A stretch of 45,959 nucleotides of DNA, from NCBI GenBank assembly GCA_021202985.1, contig JAJQCA010000088.1, forward strand, positions 1 to 45,959. The letters are read 5' to 3'. Shown piece after piece: positions 20,118 to 30,600 of the stretch. The number at the start of each line of letters is the position of its first letter. Position 1 is the first letter of the stretch. The stretch comes from Alistipes sp. Its GTDB lineage: Bacteria > Bacteroidota > Bacteroidia > Bacteroidales > Rikenellaceae. The notes below the pieces were generated by a model. That model made no database searches, had not been told where the DNA came from, and saw only the letters and a program-made list of their open reading frames with translations. The position numbers were made by a program, and so were the translations under genes.

Positions 20118-21359
20118 TCAGCGGCCGTGGGTCAGGGTCACGGGGCCGAGCAGGTGGAGGGTCATACTTCCCCGTTCGTTGGCCTCCAGCACGCGGCGGA
20201 ACGTTTCTTCTTCGGGGAACCGGCACCGGGCTACCTCCCAGAGACAGAACGTGGTCGTATCGTTGGTATTGATCCGGTCGTCCTCGCCCGCATAGAAACC
20301 GCTCTTTATCAAGGTGGTTTTGTGGATGTAGAAGTCGGCGTAGTAGAGAAGCGGCAGTATTATGCATTCTCCCGAAGGAGCGGTCCAGCCGTAGAGGTCC
20401 GCGCCGTTAAGGCGGGCCATCTCCCCGAGTGTCACCAGGATGGTTGAGGTAAGGCCGCAGTATTGCAGGGCCCGTCCCGGCTGGGTTACGTAATCCCCGT
20501 AATGGCCGCCAAGGCTGAAATGGCGGTAGCGGTCCATTATCTCCCCGTCTGCGGGCGGGATATCCACCGGCTCGCGGTAGTAGGGGCTTTGCCCCTCCAT
20601 CAGTATCACGCCTTCGATAACGTCGAGCGCGTCGCGGGCGTTCAGTTCGCAGTCCACAGCGTAAGAGACCAGTTCCTCGTCCCGAAGGACTATGCCCATC
20701 GACATCAGCCCGAGCACCTCGGCGGCGATATGGTTCTGGTAGTATTGTCGATCGAACCAGTCGTTTTCCTGCCATCGACGCGCGCCTTCGAACACGTGCG
20801 GCAGCAGCGTGCGCAACCAGTCGCCGAACCGGTCACGGGTAGAGTCCGGAACCTGTCCGCCGGCACAAAGCAGATCGTAGGCATAGAGGAACGGGAAGGT
20901 GGCCCGGGCCACTTCCATGCCGGTGTTGGGATACCGGACCGCGGGGTCGAACAGGGTCCCCGGCATGGGGTCCGGCTCCAGCCAACACCCTATTATCTCC
21001 AGCGCCTTGCGGGCATACCTGCCCTCGCCCGAAATATGGTAGGCTATCGCCAGGTCCCGGGCAAAACTGCCGTCCCGGGTGGCGGCGAGGTAATAGTCGT
21101 GGCTGTTATCGCCGGTGTAAACGCCAGCATGCCACCCGGGCCGGAAGCACTCCTCCAGCCGCCCCTGCAAATCCTGCCAGCTTCCGTGCCACGGCTCCCT
21201 GCCCGACAGGGCGTTCTCCCTCATCACGGCAATCTCCTCAGCGGAGAGTATCAACCTCGGGTGCGATTCGGGGATGCTTACCGTTACCCTTTCCCGGGCC
21301 GGTGCCGCGGCCACCAGCCAAAAGAGCGATACCGTGAGGGCTAAAATCCGTATTTTCAT
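20118..21359 (-). CDS. Exported alginate-lyase-fold (PF05426-like) protein, paralogue of the downstream gene
   Basis: A 413-residue protein with a Sec signal peptide (about residues 1-22) and one alpha/alpha-barrel domain that begins SHPRLILSAEEIAVM, as in the alginate lyase superfamily (PF05426; PL5/PL38-type folds). Shared blocks with the downstream gene include ENDWFDRQYYQNHIAAEVLG, GVILMEGQSPYYRE, GEIMDRYRHFS, LLYYADFYIHK and GFYAGEDDRI. The conserved NH and YRH residues are plausible catalytic residues. It overlaps the GH105 gene by four bases (ATGA), so the two are translationally coupled; an unsaturated-uronide hydrolase next to it supports lyase activity. Alternative: a non-catalytic or a hydrolase member of the fold. 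Substrate likely a uronic acid-containing pectin chain. Confidence 0.8.
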   Translation of the reverse strand: MKIRILALTVSLFWLVAAAPARERVTVSIPESHPRLILSAEEIAVMRENALSGREPWHGSWQDLQGRLEECFRPGWHAGVYTGDNSHDYYLAATRDGSFARDLAIAYHISGEGRYARKALEIIGCWLEPDPMPGTLFDPAVRYPNTGMEVARATFPFLYAYDLLCAGGQVPDSTRDRFGDWLRTLLPHVFEGARRWQENDWFDRQYYQNHIAAEVLGLMSMGIVLRDEELVSYAVDCELNARDALDVIEGVILMEGQSPYYREPVDIPPADGEIMDRYRHFSLGGHYGDYVTQPGRALQYCGLTSTILVTLGEMARLNGADLYGWTAPSGECIILPLLYYADFYIHKTTLIKSGFYAGEDDRINTNDTTTFCLWEVARCRFPEEETFRRVLEANERGSMTLHLLGPVTLTHGR

Positions 21360-22564
21360 TGCTTGCCCGAATTAATGTATCTGATAACTTCGGTTCCGGC
21401 CAGCGCGAGCGCGGCGGTACCGTACACTTCGTTCTTGTCGGCGGTGATATTTTCCGGGGCGTCGCCGATAGGCTGTACCCAGCCGAGCTTGCCCCCCGGG
21501 TGGACGGCCGCCACCATAGCAGTCCATGCCCTGACGGCGTGGGGCAGGTAGGCATCCGGATCGAGCACCCCGTTGTTGAGGCCCCACCAGAGGGCGAAGG
21601 TGTAGAAACCGGTGGCGCTGGTTTCCGGCGACGGGAACGATTCCGGGTCGAGCAGGCTCGTATGCCAGTAACCGTCCGCATCCTGGAGCGTTACTATTCG
21701 CGACATTATATCGGCGAAGAGCGTGATGTATTTTTCCCGCGACGGGTAGTCCTGCGGGAGCAGGTCGACCACCCGCGCTATGGCGGCGGCTACCCAGCCG
21801 TTGCCCCGACCCCAGAACACCCTGGCCCCGTTTGCCTCGCGCATCTCCATAAACCGTGTGTCGCGGTAGAAGAGCCTCTCCACAGGGTCGTACAGTTCTG
21901 CGGTGGTGCGCCAGAACTCCCGGTCCATAAATTCGCGGTACTCGTCCTTGCCCGTTATGTTCGCGATAACGGCATAGGTGGGGGCCGCCATGTACAGCGC
22001 GTCGCACCAGCACCACCGCTCTTGGTTCCGGGCATTATGGAAATCGAGGGTCTCCAGCTCGGGATAATATTTCATCTGGTAATCGAGCCGTTCTATTGTG
22101 GGCGTGATGATTTTCCATCCGCCGCGAAGCTCCTCGAGCTGCCCCTGGAAGTCGGTAATGGTGTCGATGATATACTGCGGCTGAGGGTCCTCCAGGTAGA
22201 GGTTGGCATAGAGCATCGAAACGGCAATATCGTTGGCCGGGTTGAGGGTTCGCGGGGCGGGGAGGTAATCGGACGAGGCGGCAATTTCGCGCAGGCGTCC
22301 GCGGTAACCCCGGCTGTCGTCGGTGAGCGTCCACTCGGCAACCGCGCTTAGGAACACCCCGTCGGCCCAACCCGTGTAACGCGGATTGTACACCTCCCGA
22401 CCCTGCACGGGCATGTTATCCAGTTGCCAGCCCACGGCGTCGTTCACCACCCGGGTGACCGCTGCCACGGTCAGCCCGGGAGAGTATCGTTCCGACTCCC
22501 CGCCCGCGCATCCGGTGAGCAGGGCGGCTAACGTGAATAAGGTTAATGTCTTTTTCATTTCCAT
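21356..22564 (-). CDS. GH105 unsaturated rhamnogalacturonyl hydrolase lipoprotein
   Basis: A 402-residue protein with a lipobox (LLTGC, Cys19 from the first ATG; a second ATG two codons on is equally possible). The alpha/alpha-barrel shows GH88/GH105 marks: YNPRYTGWADGVFLSAVAEW, RWCWCDALYMAAPTYA with the catalytic Asp, VFWGRGNGWVAAAIARV, DGYWHTSLLD, SATGFYTFALWWGLN and NEVYGTAALALA. GH105 enzymes hydrate and release the unsaturated galacturonyl residue left at the non-reducing end by pectin or rhamnogalacturonan lyases. That places it directly downstream of the PL26-type lyase and the alginate-lyase-fold genes in the pathway. It follows susD by 26 bases. Confidence 0.92.
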   Translation of the reverse strand: MEMKKTLTLFTLAALLTGCAGGESERYSPGLTVAAVTRVVNDAVGWQLDNMPVQGREVYNPRYTGWADGVFLSAVAEWTLTDDSRGYRGRLREIAASSDYLPAPRTLNPANDIAVSMLYANLYLEDPQPQYIIDTITDFQGQLEELRGGWKIITPTIERLDYQMKYYPELETLDFHNARNQERWCWCDALYMAAPTYAVIANITGKDEYREFMDREFWRTTAELYDPVERLFYRDTRFMEMREANGARVFWGRGNGWVAAAIARVVDLLPQDYPSREKYITLFADIMSRIVTLQDADGYWHTSLLDPESFPSPETSATGFYTFALWWGLNNGVLDPDAYLPHAVRAWTAMVAAVHPGGKLGWVQPIGDAPENITADKNEVYGTAALALAGTEVIRYINSGKQ

Positions 22565-22590
22565 GTTTCGATTAGGTTTGCCGGAAGGAT

Positions 22591-24303
22591 TTACCAGCCC
22601 GGGTTATTGGGCAGCAGGGCCGGGTTGTTTATCGTCTCTTCGGAGGGAATCGGCCACAGGTTGTTACGGGTCGGGAAGCTGCGGGTCATCAGGGTCGCAC
22701 CCGTGATTTCGCTTTCCCGGCGACCGTCCAACAGTTCCTCGGCCTTACCCCAGCGGCGAAGGTCGCTGAAACGGTGGCCCTCGCCGGCCAGCTCCACGGC
22801 CCTCTCGTGCATGATACGCCGGGCCATTTCCTCTTTGGAGGCGACACGTAGCCATGCCGGACCGCTGTTAAGCGCCGGCATATTAGTGGAGGGTCTCGCA
22901 CGGACCTTGTTGAGTTCCGCGACGGCTTTGTCGAGATGGCCCTCCTCGTTGTACGCTTCGGCGAGCATCAGAAGCACATCGGCGTAACGGATTATGGAAA
23001 AGTTTACGGGCAGGTGGCGACGGTCGGTCAGCAAGCCGTCCATATCACCCTGCGGAACGAATTTCCGGTAGAGGTAAGTGTTCCATCCGCGCCCCTGTAT
23101 AAAGCCGTTGGCTGCGGTCACCCCCGCCGCGATGGCATAAATCTGGTTGAGCGGCTCGTCACCCACATAACCTAAATAATAGGAATAGGGCACTATGAGC
23201 GACTGCATCAGGCGCGGGTCGCGGCCGCGGTAGATGCTGCCGAGAAGGGCGGTGTCGGGAATGGTGGCGAAGTCGGTCAGCTCGGAGTTAAGTGTGGCCC
23301 TGAAGGCGTTCATCTTAACGTTGTCGTCCGCGTTAAAGCCGGGAATAAAGTCGTCCCAGTCGAAGGGGCTACCGTCAAGCATCTCGTAGCTGTCGGCAAG
23401 GTCGACCGACGGCATACAGGTCTGCCGGCCGCTTCCATAAGTTCCGCGGGTGCCGTATATCAGCGGAAACTCCATCCCGTACTGGGCGCCTATACTGCTC
23501 TTATTCTGAATGGCGAACACCTCTTCCCGGTTGCCGGGAACAGGCCCGGCCGTCTGGAACAGGGCGTTGTAGTCCGGATAGAGTTCGTAGCCGTACGAAT
23601 GGGTTTTATTGTACACTATCTCTTCGAAGTCGGCTATAGCGGCCGCCCACTGCCTCGTGTAGAGGTGAGCCTTTCCACGAAGGGCGTAGGCCGAACCTTT
23701 GGTGGCCCTGCCGTAATCAGAGGAAGTCCACTCGAGCGGCAGCAGTTCGATGGCACGGGTAAGGTCCTGCTTTATAAAGTTCCAGCACTCGTCGGCGCTG
23801 TTGCGCGGCAGGATCATATCCATGAATTTTTCGGAGATATCCCACGATTCGTCGTACAGCGGGACGCTGCCGAACAGGTCCGTAAGGTGGAAATAGTAGA
23901 GTGCACGAAGAAAATAGGCCTCGCCGAGCACCTGGGATTTTACCTGCCCGTCTATATCCATTCCCGGGACTTTGTTCAGCACGGTGTTGGCCCGGTGGAC
24001 CCCGTCCCAGGTGTCCTGCCAGTTACTTACCAGGAAGTCCTCGGTAGCGGTGTAGGTGCCGATTTCGAGCGGGCTGGCCGGCCCGTGCGCAATATCGGAA
24101 TAGGTGTCCAGCAGGGGCATGTAACCGAAAGCGCCCTGCTCCCTCATCTGTGAATAGACGCCCATTATGGCGCGTTTGGCGTCCTGCTCCGTTTCCCAGA
24201 AGTTGCCTTCGGCCACCGAGTCGTACGGAGCGGTGTCGAGGTCGAAACAGGAGGTTAAAAAAACGGCCGCGAGGAGTGCGCTTATGTAATTATTTGTTTT
24301 CAT
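22591..24303 (-). CDS. SusD/RagB-family glycan-binding lipoprotein
   Basis: A 570-residue lipoprotein with lipobox FLTSC (Cys19), followed by the typical FDLDTAPYDSVAEGNFW. The TPR-like helical core has VLNKVPGMD, GEAYFLRALYYFHLTDLFGSVPLYDE and later YADVLLMLAEAYNEEG, and the C-terminus ends with AVELAGEGHRFSDLRRWGKAEE and PIPSEETINNPALLPNNPGW. It would form the surface lid on the SusC channel encoded 13 bases upstream and bind the imported oligosaccharide, here probably a rhamnogalacturonan I fragment. Confidence 0.95.
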   Translation of the reverse strand: MKTNNYISALLAAVFLTSCFDLDTAPYDSVAEGNFWETEQDAKRAIMGVYSQMREQGAFGYMPLLDTYSDIAHGPASPLEIGTYTATEDFLVSNWQDTWDGVHRANTVLNKVPGMDIDGQVKSQVLGEAYFLRALYYFHLTDLFGSVPLYDESWDISEKFMDMILPRNSADECWNFIKQDLTRAIELLPLEWTSSDYGRATKGSAYALRGKAHLYTRQWAAAIADFEEIVYNKTHSYGYELYPDYNALFQTAGPVPGNREEVFAIQNKSSIGAQYGMEFPLIYGTRGTYGSGRQTCMPSVDLADSYEMLDGSPFDWDDFIPGFNADDNVKMNAFRATLNSELTDFATIPDTALLGSIYRGRDPRLMQSLIVPYSYYLGYVGDEPLNQIYAIAAGVTAANGFIQGRGWNTYLYRKFVPQGDMDGLLTDRRHLPVNFSIIRYADVLLMLAEAYNEEGHLDKAVAELNKVRARPSTNMPALNSGPAWLRVASKEEMARRIMHERAVELAGEGHRFSDLRRWGKAEELLDGRRESEITGATLMTRSFPTRNNLWPIPSEETINNPALLPNNPGW

Positions 24304-24316
24304 ATCTGATGCGGTC

Positions 24317-27300
24317 TTAGAAATTCAGGTTGATGCCGAATACGAACTGTTTTAGCGTCGGGTAGGTGGTGCCGCTCACTTCCGGGTCGATGCCCCGGTA
24401 ACCGGTGAAGGTGAGGAGGTTCTCGCCGCTGACGTATACCCTGAGTGAAGAGATCCCGACAGCCTCCGTCAACCGCCGGGGTATGGTGTAGCCTATCTGG
24501 ATGTTTTTAAGTCTCATGTAAGACTTATCCTCGACCCAGAAGTCGCTCGGCTGGTTGTTAATCTTATTGGTGGAGGTGAGCAGCCGCGGATAGCGGGCGT
24601 CGGTCATGCCTTCGCGCCACGCACCTTCGGCCACGGCCCGGTTGATTACACCACCGTAATTTATGTAACCCATGTGGAAATTGTCGTTCCAGAGGACTTT
24701 CATTCCATGCGTGCCCTGAAGGAGCACAGAGAGGTCGAAATTGCGGAACTCCCCGCCCAGTTGTATCCCGTAAGTCAGCAGCGGTGTATTGCCGTTGCCC
24801 ACCGTGTAGCGGTCGTTCTCGTCGATGATACCGTCGCCGTTGAGGTCTTTGTAGAGGAAGTCGCCGTAAGTGGGGGTGCCGAAGGCGGCGAACGGATTCT
24901 TCTGCAAACCGGTTTCGGGGTCGACGGGTGCGTTCTTGATAATCTGCTGCACGAGCATCATATCGTCCTGGGTCTGGATAATCCGGTCGACGGCCAGAAC
25001 GTACTGCACATTTATGGGATACCCTTCCTTGATCATATTGGTACCGCTTATATTGGCCTCGTCCCCTTTGAATTTCATCACCTTGTTGCGGACGTGCGAC
25101 ACATTGCCACCCACCCAATAGGCGAATTCGCCGACGGTGTCCTGCCACCTCAGTGACAGCTCCAGACCCCTGTTGCGGACCCTCGCCGAATTTTGCGTGG
25201 GTATCGAAACCGTACCGACGAGCAGCGGCGCGGGAAGTTCTATAAGGATATTACGGGTGTCTTTGTCGAAAACATCCACCGTTCCGCTCAACCGAGACCG
25301 GAAGAACCCGAAGTCCACCCCTACGTTGGTTACGTAGGTGGTCTCCCAAGTGAGGGCGGAATTGGCGAGGGCCAGCCGGGCCACCCCCTCAGCAAGTGAA
25401 TTTCCGAGGATGTAATTGCTCTGTGAATAGACCGACTGGTATTCGTAATTGCCGACCGAGTTATTACCCAGCGAACCCCATGAAGCGCGGATTTTAAGGA
25501 TATCCAGCCACCCGTGGCTGCGAAGGAACTCCTCCTGCTCCAATCGCCACCCCACCGAAAAAGACGGGAAGATGCCCCAGCGACCCGAGCCGGCTGCGAA
25601 CCTCGACGAACCATCGGCGCGCACGTTGGCCTCGAACAGATATTTGTCGTCCCAGGCCAGGTTGACGCGGCCGAAATAGGAACGCATCACCCAGTCGGAG
25701 GCGGTCCCGGAGGTTGCCGAATCGCCCGTGGCGGCGTTAATTACGCCGAGCCTGTCCTCCAGCAGGTCGTAACGGGTGGCCTCGAACCAGCGGGTTTTAT
25801 ATTTCTCCTGGCTGGCACCGGCCAGCAGGTTCATTGAAAGGCGCGGGACGATTTCAAGGCCGTAACGGGCAACCACGTCCATCATCACCCGTTTGTCGGC
25901 GGTGTTGCGGTTGCGGACATAAGTATTACCGTTGCGGGCATATACGATAGTGTTGGTGCGGAAGCTCCACAGGTCGTCGTACCGGGGGGTCTCCTCTTCG
26001 AGGGTATTGGCATACCGGTAATTCAGCGCCCCCTCTACCGAAAGGTTCTCCAGTATGGAGACCTGCGCCGTGAAGCGGCTGCTTACCTCATTGCCCTTAA
26101 TCGTCCCTACGCGGTTATTGATAAGGTAAAGCGGACTGTGGGTCTGGGCGTTCTCCTCGGGGTTCTCGATACCGCCGTACCGGCCGTCCTTCGCTCGGTA
26201 GACTATCCCCGGCGTACCGATTGCGTCGAACATGGAACCCATGTATTTGGATCCCATATCGGCATTGCCGTTCTTACCGCTGACGTTTATTCCCAGTTTC
26301 AGCCAGCCGGTAACCTGCGCGGAAACATTGACCCGAGCCGTATAGCGTTTATAGGCCGAATTTTCGACGATTCCGGGATTGTCGAGGTAGCCGAGCGAAC
26401 CGAAAAGCGACATGCCTTTGGACCCGGCCGAGAACGAAAGGTCGTGGTTGTGCGTGAGACCCGTATCGAATATCTCCCTGGTCCAGTCGGTATTGGGGTA
26501 CTGGTCCGGGTTACCGGGATTGTCACGCCACAGTTTTATCATCTCGTCGGAGTACTGCTGCTTGGCCGAACGGTCGGTGTTGTAGAGGGCCTCGTTGTAG
26601 TATTCCATATAATCGGCGTAGTTGTTGACCGTCTTTATTACGTTAGAGGGACGCGTTACGGAGGCGTAACCGTTATAGCTGAGGGTGAAGCGCCCTTCCC
26701 GGCCCTGCCGGGTGGTGACCAGGATAACCCCGTTCGCGGCCCGCGAGCCGTAGATGGCCGAGGAAGAGGCGTCTTTCAGGACCGTTATCGACTCCACGTC
26801 GTGGGCGTTCACGTCGCCCAGGCTGCCTTCCACACCGTCAATTATAACCAGCGGTGACGAATCGTTTAGTGTCCCCCGTCCGCGCACCATCAGCGTGGCG
26901 CCGTCAGAGTTGGGCCGGCCGGTGTTCTGGTTGACGTACAGCCCCGGGCTGAGGCCGGAGAGGGCCGAGGAGAGGTTGGTTACGGGACGGCCGCCGGTAA
27001 CGTCGCCCATATTGAGCGCCGAGACGGCGCCCGTGAGGTTTACTTTCTTCTGCACTGCGTAGCCCACCACCACCACGTCGTCGATTGCCCTGGCCTCTTC
27101 GTCGAGGGTAATCACCGCACCGTCGAGCTCCGAAACCGGAATCTCGCGCGGCGCGTAGCCCAGGTAGAACACCGAAACGGTACCGCCCGGGGCGGCCGTA
27201 AGGCGGAAATAGCCGTCGACGGCGGTGGAGGTTCCTCTTATGGTGCCCTTTTCGGCAAGGCTGACGCCGGCCAGCGGATCGCCGTTACGGTCGATAACAC

Positions 27301-27424
27301 GGCCAGAGACGGTAACCAGCCCTTCCTGCGCCCCTGCCGGGAGACATGTGCAGACGGTTACCGCGAGCGCCAGAAGCAGGTGCAGTATGGCGCCGGGTCT
27401 GAGATTGTAAAGTTTTATATTCAT
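24317..27424 (-). CDS. SusC/RagA-family TonB-dependent outer-membrane transporter
   Basis: A 1035-residue protein with signal peptide (about residues 1-32), a carboxypeptidase-D-like regulatory domain (VSGRVIDRNGDPLAGVSLAEKG...YAPREIPV), a TonB-box region near DDVVVVGYAVQKK, the plug domain (SVLMVRG-like ATLMVRGRGTL, VIIDGVEG, ESITVLKDASSSAIYGSRAANG) and a 22-stranded barrel ending in FVFGINLNF. It imports oligosaccharides with energy from TonB-ExbBD. It is the first gene of the operon susC-susD-GH105-lyase-lyase and is divergent from the sensor/regulator gene at 27679, which likely controls it. Confidence 0.96.
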   Translation of the reverse strand: MNIKLYNLRPGAILHLLLALAVTVCTCLPAGAQEGLVTVSGRVIDRNGDPLAGVSLAEKGTIRGTSTAVDGYFRLTAAPGGTVSVFYLGYAPREIPVSELDGAVITLDEEARAIDDVVVVGYAVQKKVNLTGAVSALNMGDVTGGRPVTNLSSALSGLSPGLYVNQNTGRPNSDGATLMVRGRGTLNDSSPLVIIDGVEGSLGDVNAHDVESITVLKDASSSAIYGSRAANGVILVTTRQGREGRFTLSYNGYASVTRPSNVIKTVNNYADYMEYYNEALYNTDRSAKQQYSDEMIKLWRDNPGNPDQYPNTDWTREIFDTGLTHNHDLSFSAGSKGMSLFGSLGYLDNPGIVENSAYKRYTARVNVSAQVTGWLKLGINVSGKNGNADMGSKYMGSMFDAIGTPGIVYRAKDGRYGGIENPEENAQTHSPLYLINNRVGTIKGNEVSSRFTAQVSILENLSVEGALNYRYANTLEEETPRYDDLWSFRTNTIVYARNGNTYVRNRNTADKRVMMDVVARYGLEIVPRLSMNLLAGASQEKYKTRWFEATRYDLLEDRLGVINAATGDSATSGTASDWVMRSYFGRVNLAWDDKYLFEANVRADGSSRFAAGSGRWGIFPSFSVGWRLEQEEFLRSHGWLDILKIRASWGSLGNNSVGNYEYQSVYSQSNYILGNSLAEGVARLALANSALTWETTYVTNVGVDFGFFRSRLSGTVDVFDKDTRNILIELPAPLLVGTVSIPTQNSARVRNRGLELSLRWQDTVGEFAYWVGGNVSHVRNKVMKFKGDEANISGTNMIKEGYPINVQYVLAVDRIIQTQDDMMLVQQIIKNAPVDPETGLQKNPFAAFGTPTYGDFLYKDLNGDGIIDENDRYTVGNGNTPLLTYGIQLGGEFRNFDLSVLLQGTHGMKVLWNDNFHMGYINYGGVINRAVAEGAWREGMTDARYPRLLTSTNKINNQPSDFWVEDKSYMRLKNIQIGYTIPRRLTEAVGISSLRVYVSGENLLTFTGYRGIDPEVSGTTYPTLKQFVFGINLNF

Positions 27425-27540
27425 AACAGGGAGTTTTGTTTATCCGGTCAGTAGTGGCGGGAGGGATTCGGGGCGGCGGTACTGTCGGTCCGTGTACCTT
27501 TATAATGGTCCGCTGTCCGGTAATCCGTCCTGCTTTGTCA

Positions 27541-27548
27541 CAAATTTA
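27541..27548 (-). promoter_or_regulatory. Candidate -7 element for the susC operon
   Basis: On the minus strand TAAATTTG fits TAnnTTTG and lies about 115 bases before the susC start. A matching -33 TTTG is not evident, as may be expected for a promoter that depends on an AraC-type activator. Confidence 0.45.
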
Positions 27549-27647
27549 TCCTTAATACGGGCCGGCCATTAGGTAGTATTCGTCATAACTTTCATTAATT
27601 ATGTTCACCGAGCCGCCCGTAAACGCGTTTTTCACACTCTTATTTTA

Positions 27648-27655
27648 TAGCTTTG
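27648..27655 (+). promoter_or_regulatory. -7 element of the hybrid sensor gene; decides its start codon
   Basis: TAGCTTTG matches the -7 consensus and would start transcription near 27662. This lies downstream of the first in-frame ATG (27601) and 24 bases before the ATG at 27679, which also begins a signal peptide. The -33 region (GTTTTTC near 27627) is weak. Confidence 0.55.
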
Positions 27656-27678
27656 TGTATAACCACAATCCACTCCCG

Positions 27679-30600
27679 ATGATAATTTTACGCCTTACGG
27701 CATTACTGGCCGTCCTTTGTTCGCCTTTTACTGCGTTCGCGGCTGGAGGCAGTCTGGACTTCCACCACCTGGGGCCGGAAGCCGGGCTGTCGCAGGTTAC
27801 CATCAACGGGCTGTACCAGGACGAGAACGGCCTGCTGTGGATAGGCACCAAAGAGGGTGTAAAGTATTACGACGGCAGCCGGGTGGGTTCGCTCAACGTA
27901 CCGGGACTCAACACGTGGATTACCTCCGGGCTGGTGCCGACAATATGCGGCGACGGCCGCGGCCACCTCTATATAAACACCGACTTCGACATAGTGGAAT
28001 ACGACCTGGTCTGCAACACGGCCCGGACTATTTTTTCACAAACCGACACCTCCCGACCGCCCGGCATATCGTTCCATTACGGACAGGACGGCCTCTGGAT
28101 AGGACTCGAAGACGGTATATACCTCTACCGCGACGGCCGGGTAAGCCGTTACCACACTCTGGACGACGGCGGGGAGATTTCCTCCATCCACGGCATGCCG
28201 GACCGCGTATATGCGGGAACGCGCGACCGGGGCCTTATTTCGGTCGACCGCCGTGGGATAGAGCGGCGGGAAACCGGTCCGATGAGCGAAGTTATTTCAA
28301 TCTATGCGGACGACCGCGGGAACGTCTGGTGCGGTACTTACAGCGACGGCGCCTGCCGCATCGCCCCCTCGGGCGAGGTTACAGTATTCCGCCGTGACGG
28401 CACCCGGCAATCCCTTTCGAGCGACTACGTCAGGGCGCTCTGCCAGGACAGTAGCGGCAACATGTGGATAGGCACTTTCAGCGGGTTGGACATAATCGAC
28501 CGCAAGGACGGCTCCGTAACCGCTTACGGCCTCTCGGGCAACGGCCGCAAGGGGCTGAGCAACCTGTCGATATGGGCCATCCTGCGCGACAGGCAGGGCA
28601 CCATGTGGCTCGGCACCTACTACGGCGGACTGGATTACTGTAACCCGGACACCGACCGCTTCGAGCACCACGACCTCGGGTTCAACGCCGGCAACGGCTA
28701 TTCGGTGGTAAGCACCGTCGCTACCGACCGGCGGGGCGACCTGTGGCTCGGCACGGAAGGCAACGGCCTGGTAAGGATGGACGGCCGCACCCGGGAATAC
28801 TCCTTCGTGGAGGGCTATCCCTTCTCGCGCTACAATATCAAATCGCTCCATTACGACCCGGCCGACGACCGCCTCTGGATAGGTACCCATCAGGGCGGAC
28901 TGTTCCGTTACGACATTGCCCGGAACGAATGCATCCATTACCCCGTTAACCCGCATGACGCAACCAGCCGGTCGGAGTCGGTGCACGACATAGCCCCCTA
29001 CCGCGGCGGGCTGCTCTTAGGCACCCTGCTCGGGGTCTATTACATGGACCCCGAAGGGACTGTTTCGCCGCAGGAAATCCTCTCCCGCTCGGTATTCGAG
29101 GCCAACGCCATCCTGGTATCCGGCAGGGGGAACATCTGGGTCGCAGGTAACGACCTCTGTATGTTCGACCCGGATACGTGGGAGGTACACAGGTACGGCG
29201 ACCGACTGGAGACGGTCGCCCCGGGCGGCAAACTCCCGACCACGACTCTATATGAAGACTCCGCGGGACGGATATGCATAGGGACGGCCGGTCACGGCAT
29301 GCTGGTCCACGACCCTGCCGACGGTTCGTTCACCCGGTACCACAAAGGTAACTGCGACCTGTCGGGCGATTACGTCGGCGCCATATACCAGACGGCGGAC
29401 GGGAACTATCTCGTGGGTACCAACGCCGGCCTGTCGTACCTCGACCGGGAAAATATGCGCAGCTATATATTTAACTCCGCCAACGGCTTCCCGCTCCACT
29501 CCATGATGCCGGGGTGTATAGTGGCGATGTCCGATACGGACGAGATCGCGCTCGGAGGGTTAAACGGTATGGCCGTCGTTCCGGAAGGAAGCCTCATGTC
29601 CGGCGACCGGCCCTTCGACCTCTACCTTTCCGGGCTGTCGGTGAACAACCGTCCCGTTGCAGCGGGCGACTCCACCGGAATCCTGTGCAAGAGGCTCACC
29701 TACACCGACCGGATAACTCTCCGCTACCGCGAGAACAATATTGCCATCGAGGTGGGGAGCGACAACCTCGCAAACCTCGGCCAGCCCCTCCACCAGTATA
29801 TGTTGTCGGGATTCGACCGGGAATGGGTGACTTACTCGCCGGACATGCCGGTCCGTTACATGAACCTGCCCTACGGCAATTACGAATTCCGGGCGAGAGC
29901 CGTGCTTTTCGGGAGCGGCGAAGAGAGGGAGGTGAGGCTGGGGATAGTAGTCCGGCCACCACTGTACGCGGCATGGTTCGCCTATCTTTTCTACATGGTA
30001 ATGGCGGCCGGGATTGTCGGCTGGGTCGTCTATTTCTTCCGTTCGAGGCTGCTGCTGCGTACATCGCTGGAGTTCGAACGGCGGGAAAAGGAGCAGTCCG
30101 AACGGGTCAGCCAAGGCAAACTCCGCTTTTTCGCCAACATCTCCCACGAACTCCGCACACCCCTCACCCTTATTATGGCCCAGCTCGAGTTGATGCTCGG
30201 CACCGGCAAACTCAGCCGCGAACAGCACTCACGCCTCTCCGGTATCTACGACGGCTCGCGCAGGATGGCCGGACTGGTGAACGAACTGCTCGACTTTATG
30301 AAATTCGACCAGGGGAAATTCCGGCTGCGGGTTTCACATTGCGACGTCGTCCGCTTCGTCGACACCGTTTACGCCTCCTTCTCGGCATTGGCAATCCGGA
30401 AAAGCATCAAATTTACAATGCACTCCGAAACCGACTCTCTTTATTTATGGTTCGACAAGGTACAGATGCTCAAGGTATTCAACAACCTGTTGGCAAACGC
30501 CTTCAAATATACCGGGACCGGCGGCCACATTACCCTTACCATCAGTGCCGTGGAGGACGGCCACGTTTCCATAAGCGTTGCGGACGACGGTATCGGAATA

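Noticed and set aside
20059-20367. 103-residue N-terminal extension of the BACON/lyase protein
   Set aside because: It overlaps the upstream paralogue's coding end in another frame and places the signal peptide internally; the real start is 20058.
24674-25156. Long plus-strand open frames opposite susC, susD and the lyase genes
   Set aside because: They are antisense shadows caused by high GC; the minus-strand proteins are full-length members of known families.
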